A stretch of DNA of 64,000 nt from the NCBI GenBank assembly GCA_014529385.2, contig CM043962.1:47943098-48007097 (forward strand). Direction: 5' to 3'. A program made the translations under genes and the position numbers. The notes beneath the pieces are model-generated. The model saw only the letters and a program-made list of their open reading frames with translations. It was not told the origin of the DNA and searched no databases. Positions 55,223 to 64,000 of this stretch are shown piece after piece (within the stretch, counting starts at the first letter, position 1; the number at the start of each line of letters is the position of its first letter). Source of the DNA: Adiantum capillus-veneris (lineage: Eukaryota > Streptophyta > Polypodiopsida > Polypodiales > Pteridaceae).

Positions 55223-55500
55223 CCTCACATCGTGAATTGTTTACCTCTCTCGAGTCTGTCCCTCATTGGAATTTAATCACTTATGCCAACAATGCCTCTT
55301 ATCCGGTTCAGGGAGTTGGAAAGATTGTTCTTACTGCTGCAAATGGCAGTTCCTTCACACTTGTTGATGCACTTTATGTACCTGGGATCAAGAAGAATCT
55401 CTTGTATGTATCCGCACTTGCTAGACTTGGACTTGAGTCAAATTTGTGGATGACAGACATACAGTTCATGATCCCAGTTTTGGTGATGAAATTGTTGCAT
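55159..55500 (+). pseudogene. Copia protease, element D1
   Basis: The frame gives SHVWYFDSGATKHMTSHREL, with the D-S-G-A active site, and DALYVPGIKKNLLYVSALAR, the conserved end. It overlaps the end of the gag frame in another frame; a frameshift near 55170 is more likely decay than programmed, since a single gag-pol frame is usual in copia. Confidence 0.9.
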
Positions 55501-56690
55501 CTGGGTTTTTGTGTTGTGGGCTGTATAAGCTCACTTTGTATGAAAAGTGTGGACAAAATTTTCCAAATGCAGTTGCTGGTTCAAGGGCTATTTTAGATGC
55601 AAAACTTTGGAATGCACGTTTTGGTCATCTGAATTTTTTCCAATTTGCTGTGTGTGCAAAAATCTAATATGGTTGCTTCATTGCCACCTCTTGAAGAACC
55701 TGTCAAACATGTTTGTGAAGGCTATATTTTGGGTAAGATGCAGCGTTTGAAGTTTCCAAAGGATGGTTCAATTACGGCCACATGCAAGTTGCAGCTTGTG
55801 CATAGTGATGTATGTGGGCCCATGCAAACTCCGTCCTTGGGCAATTACCTATACTTCGTGACTTTCATTGATAATTACTCTAGGCATGCATGGGTATTTT
55901 GGCTTAAAGCGAAGTCCAAAGTTTTTATGTGCTTCAAACAATTTCTGGCTATGGCTGAAAATGTCTCAAAATGTACTATGGGCACCCTTCGTTCCGATCG
56001 AGGGGGGGAGTATATGTCTCATGAATTTAATGCATTTCTGGCTAGTCATGGGATAAAACACCAGTGTACAGTGCCTTATACACCTAAAAAAAAAAGGTGT
56101 TGCTGAGAGGAAAAATAGGTCACTTACGAAAATGGCACGATGTATGGTCAAAAGTCAAGCTTTGCCGCATTCATTTTGGCTTGAGGCCATCATGTGTGCC
56201 AGTTATGTACTAAACAGGTGTCCTACGAAAGCTTTGTAGGCTATAACTCCATAGGAAGCATGGCATGATAGAAAGCCTTCTATTGAGCACATGCGTGTTT
56301 TTGGCTGTTTGGCATATGCTTTGGTGCCACAAACACAACGCAAAAAATTGGATGATAAGGCTGTCAAATGTATTTTTGTTGGTTATAGTGCTAAAAGCAA
56401 AGGTTACAGGTTGTATCATCCGCAAACAAAACATATTCTGGTTTCACGGGATGTAGTGTTTGTGGAAGATTCTGTTCAGCCCTTGCTGTCATGTACTAGA
56501 GACAGTAATGTAAGCTCACAAGACATTTATGACACTTTGTTGCCTCTTTTTAGTGGTGGAAATACAAATGTAACTTCTAATGAGGCAAATGTACAGCCTA
56601 TGGGGGTTTCTGAAAATGTTACAGATTAGCCTATTACTGATGCAGATGTACATGATGTACTTGATGAGGAAAGGGCTGAAAATGAGCAGG
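55446..56690 (+). pseudogene. Copia integrase, element D1
   Basis: Pre-integrase region LWNARFGHLNFFQ (H of the zinc module), then LQLVHSDVCGPMQTPSLGN, FVTFIDNYSRHAWVFWLKAK, TLRSDRGGEYMSHEFNAF and, after a frameshift at a poly-A run (about 56085), VAERKNRSLTKMARCMVK, completing the D,D,E residues. From 56291 RVFGCLAYALVPQTQRKK and GYRLYHPQTKHILVSRDV follow. Stops near 56237, 56250 and 56627 interrupt it; the last is CAG in D2. Confidence 0.9.
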
Positions 56691-57830
56691 CTAGAGGTAT
56701 GCCAAAATGGCTAGTGCACACTTTGCGTGACAGTAAATTGCATGCACCTTTGTCTAGTCGTACTCGTTCAGGCTCTCACCATGCATCTTATGCATCAGAT
56801 TGTTATGCTTTGGCTATGTCTAGCTTACATAATGTTGAGGAGCCTCTGTCTTTTGATGAGGCACAGAATTCAAAATTGGATTGCTGCCATGCAATCAGAA
56901 TATGATGCACTTATAGAATATGATGACACCTGGACTTTCTGTGATTTGCCTCCTGGCAAAAAGGCCATTGGTACGAAGTGGGTTTACAAGTTGAAACGCA
57001 AGCCGGATGGTGAGATCGATAGCCATAAGGCTCGACTTGTTGCAAAGGGTTATGCACAACAAAAAGGCATAGATTATGAAGAGACTTTTGCTCCCACTTG
57101 TCGTATGACTACTGTGCATTTTCTATGTGCATTGGCAACTCATTTTGGTTGGGATGTACATCAATCAGACATTGTTACTGCTTTCTTCAATGGTGACATA
57201 TTTGAGGAAGTTTATGTAACACAGCCTCGCGATTTTGTCATAAAAGGACAAGAGGACAAAGTGTGCAGATGTAAGAAGGCTTTGTATGGGTTGAAGCAAT
57301 CACCTCATGCTTGGTATGAGAAAGCTGACACTCATTTGGTTAAACAAGGCTTTCGTAATAGTCCAACAGAAAGCACATTATATGTAAAGCATGAGGGTGA
57401 TGTACTTCTCATTGTGGTTCTTTATGTAGATGATTTGCTGATCACTGGACCAAATGAGAGACATATTGCTGAATTTAAGGCTGATTTGAATGCTACTTTC
57501 AAGATGAAAGATTTGGGGCTGTTGCATCATTAGTTGGGTATACAGTTTAAGCAGTGTGATGGTGGTATTTCCTTGTGTCAGAAAAGTTACATAGAGACAT
57601 TGCTATGTAAGTTTGAACTTGAGGATTGCAAACCTATTGCCACTCCCATGGAAACAGGTTTGAAGTTGAGGCTACATGATGCTGGCAATCCTACTGATGT
57701 CACTCTTTACCAAATTGTTGTTTGCTGCCTCATTTATGTATGCAACACGAGCCGGATATTCACTTTGCAGTCTCACAGGTCAGCAGATTTATGCATAACC
57801 CAGGTTCTAAGCATTGGCAAGCTGTCATGA
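56691..57830 (+). pseudogene. Copia reverse transcriptase, element D1
   Basis: The open frame to 57533 includes WIAAMQSEYDALIEYDDTWT, KAIGTKWVYKLKRKPDGEID, ARLVAKGYAQQKGIDYEETF, DIVTAFFNGDIFEEVYV (catalytic Asp) and VLYVDDLLITGPNERH (Y-V-D-D intact). A stop at 57531 follows LLHH, then IQFKQCDGGISLCQKSYIET continues to 57830. Apart from the stop the RT is well preserved. Confidence 0.95.
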
Positions 57831-58377
57831 GGATTTTCCACTACCTTAGTGGCACTTTACATCTTGGCTTGTTTTATCCCAAGGGGGGATCATTGCCGCC
57901 AGACTTACATGCTTTTTTGGACTCAGATTGAGCTGGTTGTTTTGACACGCGAGTGTCCACAAGTGGTTTTTGTTTCATGCTTGGCAGTTCATGTATATCA
58001 TGGTTGAGAAGAAGCAACCTACTGTGGCCACTTCGAGTTGTGAGGCTGAGTACAGGGCAGTCTTCACAGCTACGGTTGAGTGTGTATGGCTCAGACGCCT
58101 TATGGCTGATTTGGGTGTTGAGCAGGACATTGCCAACACTATCTACACTGACAGTTAGAGCGCATTGGCAGTTGCGAGGAACCCAATTTTTCATGCTCGC
58201 ACAAAGCACATTGAGGTGCATCACCACTATGTCAGGGAGAGGCTCTCAGCAGGAGAGATCAGCTTGGCTTATGTGCCAACACAGGACAACCTTGCGGATC
58301 TTTTCACGAAGGCATTGTCTCGTGAGAAGCTTGAAGCTTTCCGCAAAGCTTTGGGTTTACTCCCCTTTGTGGACTGA
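57831..58377 (+). pseudogene. Copia RNase H, element D1
   Basis: FHYLSGTLHLGLFYPKGG, then a shifted stretch, then VATSSCEAEYRAVFTATVEC, IANTIYTDS-stop-SALAVARN and QDNLADLFTKALSREKLEAF, ending FVD-stop at 58377. The stop within TDSQS is TAG where sister copies have CAA. Confidence 0.9.
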
Positions 58378-58442
58378 TCATGTCCTCAGGGCATGGCACT
58401 TCTCTTTACTCATGTGCCCGCTCTCGTTCACCGCATCACTCC

Positions 58443-58450
58443 AGGGGGGA
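58443..58450 (+). other. Polypurine tract of D1
   Basis: AGGGGGGA followed by TT directly precedes the 3' LTR TGTTACC at 58453. Confidence 0.85.
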
Positions 58451-58452
58451 TT

Positions 58453-58679
58453 TGTTACCATATACATGTGGTAGTGATGTGTGTGAACACACTAGGACCG
58501 CCGGGGCATTTTTTCCCTCTTTAGGAGGTTTTTCCCCCCGAACATTTTATATACGCCCATCACTCTAGGGATATCCATCTTTCCATTGCATACTAAGTAA
58601 CCCACTCTCTATTGTGAGCCTTGAGCTTCCTTCGTCTTCTCTAAGCTCTGTGCGTTTCTTTGCAACCCTAATTCCAACA
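58453..58679 (+). repeat. 3' LTR of D1 (227 bp)
   Basis: Same ends as the 5' LTR (TGTTACC...TTCCAACA); about 17 differences by eye. Confidence 0.95.
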
Positions 58680-59690
58680 GGAGTCATAGACTACAAAGCT
58701 TTTCTAGGACACCTATTAAGTACATACTTAGCACACATGATAGCCTAAATCCAAAACGAATGTGGCAAAGCTTGACTTTTGACCATACATCATTCCATAT
58801 CGATAAGCGACCTATTTTTTCTTTTAGCAACACCATTTTGTTGAGATGCATACGGCATTTAACATTGGCGTTTTATCCCACAACTAGCCAAAAATTCATT
58901 TAACTCATGAGACATATACTCCATGTACATTTAGCGACATTCTCAGCCATAGCCAAAAACTGCTTGAAGCACATAAACACTTTGGACTTAACTTTAAGCG
59001 GATACACCCATGCATGTTTGGAGGAAACATCAATGAAAGTCACAAAGTGAAGTTGATTACCCAAGGACAAAGTTTGCATGGGCCCATAAACATCACTATA
59101 CACAAGTTGCAATTTGCATGTAGCCCTAACTCAACCATCCTTTGGAAACTTTGAACGCTGCATCTTACTCAAAATACAGCCTTCACAAACATGCTTCACA
59201 AGTGCTTCAAGAGACAGCAAAGAAGCAACCATATCAAATTTCTGCAAATGCAACAAACTGGAAAAAATCAGATGCCCAAAATGTGCATGCCAAAGTTTTG
59301 CATTTGAAATAGCCTTTAAATCCACAATTTCATTTGTAAGCTTATACAGCCCACAAAATAAAATAGTAAATGCAACAATTTTATCACCAAAACTAAGATC
59401 ATGAATGATACACTTGTCATCCATAAATTTGACAACAAGACCAAGCCTAGCAAGTGCAGATGCAGACAAATGGTTCTTTTTTATCCCAGGTACATAAAGT
59501 CCATCAAAAAGTGTGAAAGAACTGCCATTTGTAGTAGTCAACACAATCTTTTTGACTCCCTTAACCGGATAAGAGGCATTATTTGCAAAAGTGACTATAT
59601 TTCTATGAGGGACAGCCTAAAGAGAGGTAAACAAGTCATAATGTGATGTAATATGCTTTGTAGCACCACTATCAAAGTACCACACATCAG
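58680..59690 (-). pseudogene. Copia integrase and protease, element D2 (right part)
   Basis: Reading leftwards from 59544: GSSFTLFDGLYVPGIKKNHL (protease end), LWHAHFGHLIFSS (pre-integrase), LVKHVCEGCILSKMQRSKFP. From 59112: MQLVYSDVYGPMQTLSLGNQ, FVTFIDVSSKHAWVYPLKVK. Near 58800: VKSQALPHSFW. It joins the left part at 53376 once D1 is removed. Confidence 0.9.
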
Positions 59691-60540
59691 AATCTATATC
59701 AATTGACATGCATCATGTACAAAAGGATCATAAGTCTGCACTCTGCACTAAATGCCCACTCTGCACCTACATCAGTATCACAATCTCCTTTCACAAAATA
59801 TTCTACAATAGTTGTACTTGTAGTGGAACAAGGCTCTTTCTTCTTGGACTCCAATTTAGGCCACTGCTTGATCAAGTGATCATTAGCCTTGCAATAATGG
59901 CAATGCATCTTCTTTTTGCCCTTTTCACTTAAATTCCCAAACCCTCATTGCAGCTTGTATAAAGACCAATTAGAATATCCAAAGCTTGTTTAGCTTAGCG
60001 AATGTGAGGAGTAATAGTGCGCTTCATAGATAATGCAATTAATGCATGAGACGATGCATCTCTAACATCTTAATGCGCCTACTTAGTTGTAGGCAAAACA
60101 GCTCCAACAGTAGCAATCCTGCCACCAAAATCTTCAACATCCTCAACACTGCCTACATCCACAGAATCAGGACACACATCAATGCCCTGCACAATGTTCC
60201 AAACTCCCTTTTACACAAGAATGTGTTGCATTATGTAAGGCCACATTGGGTAATTGTTCCCATCCAATTTATCCTCAGCAGAGCAAACATCTTGAACACA
60301 TATGTGTTGTTGTCAGGCATGGTGAATGCCTGCATCTAATGTGAAAACTGCCCAAAAAGAGGAGAATGAACCAGGACTAACGCATGCTAAATGGAAAAAC
60401 CAAAGAAGATTGTAAGGGACATGTTATGCAAAAAACAGCATTGACAAAAAAATTTGTACAAAAGGACAATATTGCCTGCACATTACTACCTTTAGTGGAA
60501 ACGAAGGCCAAAATGAGCCCAAATTAAAATTCTGAGCAAA
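59691..60540 (-). pseudogene. Copia Gag and leader remnant, element D2
   Basis: The minus strand gives MHCHYCKANDHLIKQWPK, the family zinc knuckle with its last Cys changed to Trp, then DCDTDVGAEWAFSAEC. Towards 60340 it matches the start of the D1 gag, and up to about 60540 it matches the D1 leader (AGTGGAAACG, AATGAGCCC on the plus strand). The 5' LTR is not found beyond this. Confidence 0.8.
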
Positions 60541-63500
60541 CCTAAACGACACATGCACTAGATAAAATCTCCCCTCATGCAAGAGTGAGCGTTTTCCTCT
60601 TGCAAAATTTATTTATATTCCTTGAATGCACAAAATGAATACAAAGTATTCTCCCAGACACAAAGTAACCATAGCTCATGAAGAGCTCTTTAATATAAAA
60701 ATATCAATGAACTTGCTACCCTTTTGCACATACCATAAACCAAGCATACCTTTTTAATTTGTCAATTGTAATAAATGACAGTTAGTCCAATTCCATTACA
60801 TATCACTTTGTCAATTGTCCTCAATTGCTATGTTATCTGCAAATCATACTTGTCAAAACTAATTGTAAAAATACTGTCTCAAAAAAACACAAAAGTCATA
60901 ACTTAAACAAAGGATTTTCTTATGCCTGCCATCATCCACATACTACATATTCTAGTTTCCCATACCACAAGAATAGGCAGTATATGTCACATCCGATTAA
61001 AGTATTAGGATATCATTAGTCACAAACATCCTTGAATAAATTTCAAATCCAATTCTATAAACACTATTGTGACAACCTTAAAGCAAATCACGAAATCCAA
61101 ATCCAAATTTAAAATCACTTCCACTATATACTGAATAACAAAATCACACTCAGTGCAATGGTGTCTAGCCACTACAACATGATTTTGTAATTGGTGTTGC
61201 ATAAATTGCCAGATTGACACCAATGAAACGTGATGCCTAAATCAATGAATCTACACTTGTGCTACCTAAACTGGAAAATCTGCACTAATATTGTTTAAAC
61301 TAGTGAATTTTTTGTTTTTTGGTGTGCTGCATAAATCGATGAATCTGCATTGGTTAATTGGTGTTGCTTAGATCGGCAAATCTACACAAGGATGAGTATA
61401 TACACATTGCCTAAATTGGTGAATCTATGTGCATGTTACCAATGTTGATCATTCCAAATCACCTGAGCTCATGTGAATAGCTTTATAGGTTGATGATTAA
61501 TCATCTCAAGATTTATTTCAACCAGTGTAAATACAAGTCACAATATTTTAGATGGTTGATTTTAGAGCTAACAAGATAATGGAGGTGAGTAAAAGAGTTC
61601 TTCCCTTCAAAAGTGTCCGATGTGATTCTTCCTTGTCACAAATGGCATGAGCTTGTCTTTGTAACTTTACATAGCATTTGGACATATAGAAAAATGCACC
61701 AATAAATTATCTACTTGGAGGTTATCTAAAGGTATACCTAGTAATGAAAGTGGTGATGAATCCATATAATTTAAGGTTATCTATTTTGGTTTTTCTCTTT
61801 GAATTGGAGAGAAATTTGAAATGTGACTAGTGTATTATCACCTTATTTTTGAAGTCTAATATAAAAAACTAAAGTGAGGGTAGGTCTTACTTGTCCTCTT
61901 CTCTCCAACTGTACTTGTTCTTGCATGCATCGAGCTCAGAAAGATAAATAGGCCACATTATGTTCCACGTAGTATTAAAAATGAAGGTCAACACAACAAA
62001 ATCATCATTTGGTTAATGCCAATTGGATTGTCTTGAATTTTTTGTGGACTCAACAAAAGTATGGATATTTAACAACTTTTAATGTAATCAACAACAAGAA
62101 AAATATAAGAATGAGTGACTGTTATTTAAATATGATAAAAGAAGAAAAGTTGCACAAATTTGTAAGTACCATAAAACTCAAGCTCGATAGTTGCATTTCA
62201 TAACATTTATAAGATCAATTTAGGAAGGAGTTGTGCAACAATTATGTAGTGTAGGTCAGCATCTATTTGGAATTGCAAGAAAAAGTCACAAAATCAAGAT
62301 TATAGTGGGGGTATTTGAAGATATGATTAATTAGAAGTATCTACTTGTCCAAGTCAAAAGAATAAACCAGCAAAAAATATAATACTCAACAAGGTTGCAA
62401 AAAGGAGCGAAAGAATCCTAAATAACGTGTTGCATACTCGTTAAAAACAATTACAATCATTGAACTACATAGGCTATGTGAGGCAATTTTTGAATTACTT
62501 TCCAATACTGTCTAATTTTGAAGTCTTGCTAAAGGCTTCCATGCCGCTAAAGGACTTTGGCCCAAAATACATGTAATTGAAACATCCAAGTGTCTACATC
62601 TAGATGCCATTCTTGATTAGCATGTTTAGAAACAATGCTTGCCAAGGATAAAATATAAGGAGAGTAGTGTTCTATTAATAATGCCTATTAGGACTCAAGA
62701 ACCTAAAGGAAACGATGTCTAATTCCAATATGATTTTAAAAAATAGAGAAAAAAACATATGAGCAAGATAGTTTATATATAATCATTCACTTCAAAGGTA
62801 GACTTCATATAATGTAAAGTACATATACCATGGATTCATCCTGTGCATGGCCTCCACCTCCAATGATAACATAAGTAAGTGCATCATCCTTGAAAATAAT
62901 AGGGAGATCTAGGATACTCCGATCATAGTCATGTAGGTGCCTACAAAACAAGGCATCAACTTGTAGGGTACAAACCAATATTTAAAGATGATTCGATTGC
63001 TCCCTCTTGAAAATAATGGTTACAATTGCTGGGGTAGAGTGCTACAAGAATTACGATGAGAACTTACAAAGCCTATCTTTGATTAGAGAGAGGATGTAGT
63101 TGGGCTTTTTTGAAGTGCATTCCAAAGGGAAAACTTGCTTTATGCTATTAGGTAAGGAGTTCATAGTTGATGCAAGTAAGCGATTGTAGTCATGAGCATG
63201 GTTAAGAGGTTGTCCATTTCTATTGATGTTGTTTTGGATTTGATTTGGAATTCTTATTGCCAAATATCATCTTGGGAGAGTGATGGAAATTAACGTCAAG
63301 GGGTTCATCAGTTTCTAAGCACTCATGGCCTCAAGCATGAGGCACAGACAATTGCAAAAAGTTCTAGCCACTATGGGAAGCTCACCGTTGAGAATCACGA
63401 TGACAAAGTATCCATGGGTTCGCAGGGAGAAGCATAGGAAAGGGTAGATACCATTAGCATTGTTGAGAATAGGTGCAAAAAAACTAGCACCTATGCCGTG

Positions 63501-63580
63501 TTGGAAAAGGGTAGGAGTGGGGTGTGGAAAATGGGTATCCAGAAGAGGTGAGGTGGTGAGATCTTGGGTGGTTAGTCTCT
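60541..63580. other. AT-rich stretch with no recognisable gene
   Basis: I see no domain, RNA gene, LTR or clear repeat. Frames such as 62009-62203 and 63051-63263 are short and unmatched. Confidence 0.4.
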
Positions 63581-63812
63581 TGTTAGAATGTGCTGCCATG
63601 TGTGGTGTGAATTGTTGGGTGAAGGCCTCCGTGGTCGACTTGTGTGAAACTAACCTAACCTATTAACCCTCTTGAAGCTCATATACATAAAAACAATAAA
63701 GAGACACAAGCTGTGTGTTCCCCCCAAAACCTCAACTCTCCTCTTCTCCTTCTTCCCCCTTCCTTGCACGCACGTGCACGAGACAGCCGCCCCCTTCAAC
63801 TGGTATCAGAGC
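63581..63812 (+). repeat. Possible LTR with PBS of an element leaving the window
   Basis: TGGTATCAGAGC at 63801-63812 is a perfect plant PBS preceded by CTTCA-AC. A TGTTAGAATG at 63581 could be the LTR start, giving a 218-bp TG...CA unit with AATAAAGAG at about 63698. A short frame from about 63866 (MESQHERG) may begin Gag. No second LTR is in the window, so the start is a guess; the PBS is the firm part. Confidence 0.4.
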
Positions 63813-64000
63813 TTGGCTTGCTGACCCCGCTCCCCATCAACGTGTGTGCAGCTGCCCTTGGAAGCATGGAATCTCAGCACGAAAGGGGTATTGTTTTTAT
63901 TGAAAGATTGATCAGTCTCAGCATAGGCAGTAGATTTGGAGGGAAATTTCTTGGAATTGAGCCTCCGATGAGCAAGGCTTGAGAGCTTCCATCACAAAAT

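Larger units (their letters stand above)
53377..58679 (+). mobile_element. Copia element D1, structurally complete Ty1/copia
   Basis: Both 227-bp LTRs (53377-53603 and 58453-58679), PBS, leader, gag, protease, integrase, RT, RNase H and polypurine tract are present in copia order. Flanking pentamers GAAGC and GGAGT match at three of five positions, both differences being transitions, so a decayed target duplication is plausible. The LTRs differ at roughly 17 sites by eye (about 7-8%), so it is old. Premature stops, a frameshift in gag (about 54320) and another in integrase (about 56090) make it non-autonomous. Confidence 0.95.
50207..60540 (-). mobile_element. Copia element D2 (Ty1/copia), old host of nested insertions
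   Basis: A minus-strand copia element whose 3' LTR lies at 50207-50433. Going right: RNase H, [solo LTR 51001-51709], RT, a linker with a 117-bp tandem duplication, the end of integrase, [element D1 53377-58679], then the rest of integrase, protease, gag and leader to about 60540. The 5' LTR is missing. The integrase reading joins across D1 (ends in ...SMTP on one side and YEAWHDKK on the other), confirming that D1 is an insertion. Confidence 0.85.

Overview
This is a nuclear-genome window from a land plant with a large, repeat-rich genome. It has decayed Ty1/copia and Ty3/gypsy LTR retrotransposons nested in one another, LINE remnants, plant-type primer-binding sites (TGGTATCAGAGC, complementary to initiator Met-tRNA), long (AG)n/(CT)n microsatellites, and one intron-containing host gene. 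The species cannot be named from the sequence. A fern, another seedless plant or a gymnosperm would fit, but that is inference.

Layout. 1-3.2 kb: no gene; a possible TIR-bounded element and an 80-bp tandem duplication. 3.2-8.4 kb: a minus-oriented LTR element ('family A') with very short LTRs and a ~5 kb interior without recognisable pol. 8.4-10.3 kb: tail of a minus-strand Ty3/gypsy element. 10.3-14.4 kb: second copy of family A. 14.4-20 kb: plus-strand Ty3/gypsy pol (RT, RNase H, two zinc modules, integrase) split by a solo LTR with a perfect target duplication, then a protease-like ORF downstream of integrase. 21.7-23.5 kb: seven copies of a ~24-bp palindrome spaced 281-285 bp apart, just upstream of a broken ~640-codon ORF of unknown function (23.6-25.5 kb). 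25.6-28.7 kb: a probable LTR start, a LINE 3' remnant and long (AG)/(CT) arms. 28.7-33.5 kb: an internally deleted gypsy element ('family B') with an extra tandem LTR.

35.47-38.12 kb (minus strand): the only intact host gene, an ankyrin-repeat/GPCR-chaperone (ANKRD13-type) protein with two coding exons and a probable 5'UTR intron. 40.4-45.8 kb: degraded plus-strand copia element ('E'). 45.8-50.0 kb: LINE with endonuclease and RT remnants. 50.2-60.5 kb: old minus-strand copia element ('D2') of the same family as E, interrupted by a solo LTR (51.0-51.7 kb) and by a structurally complete plus-strand sister copy ('D1', 53,377-58,679, 227-bp LTRs at both ends). 60.5-63.6 kb: nothing recognisable. 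63.6-64 kb: a possible LTR end and PBS of an element running off the window.

Apart from the ankyrin gene no reading frame looks functional: the transposon frames carry stops and frameshifts. The most unusual structures are the periodic palindrome array, the duplicated integrase zinc module, the protease-like ORF after integrase, and a perfect 14-nt palindrome conserved in the leaders of the copia family. All calls were made by reading the sequence; no database search or alignment program was run.
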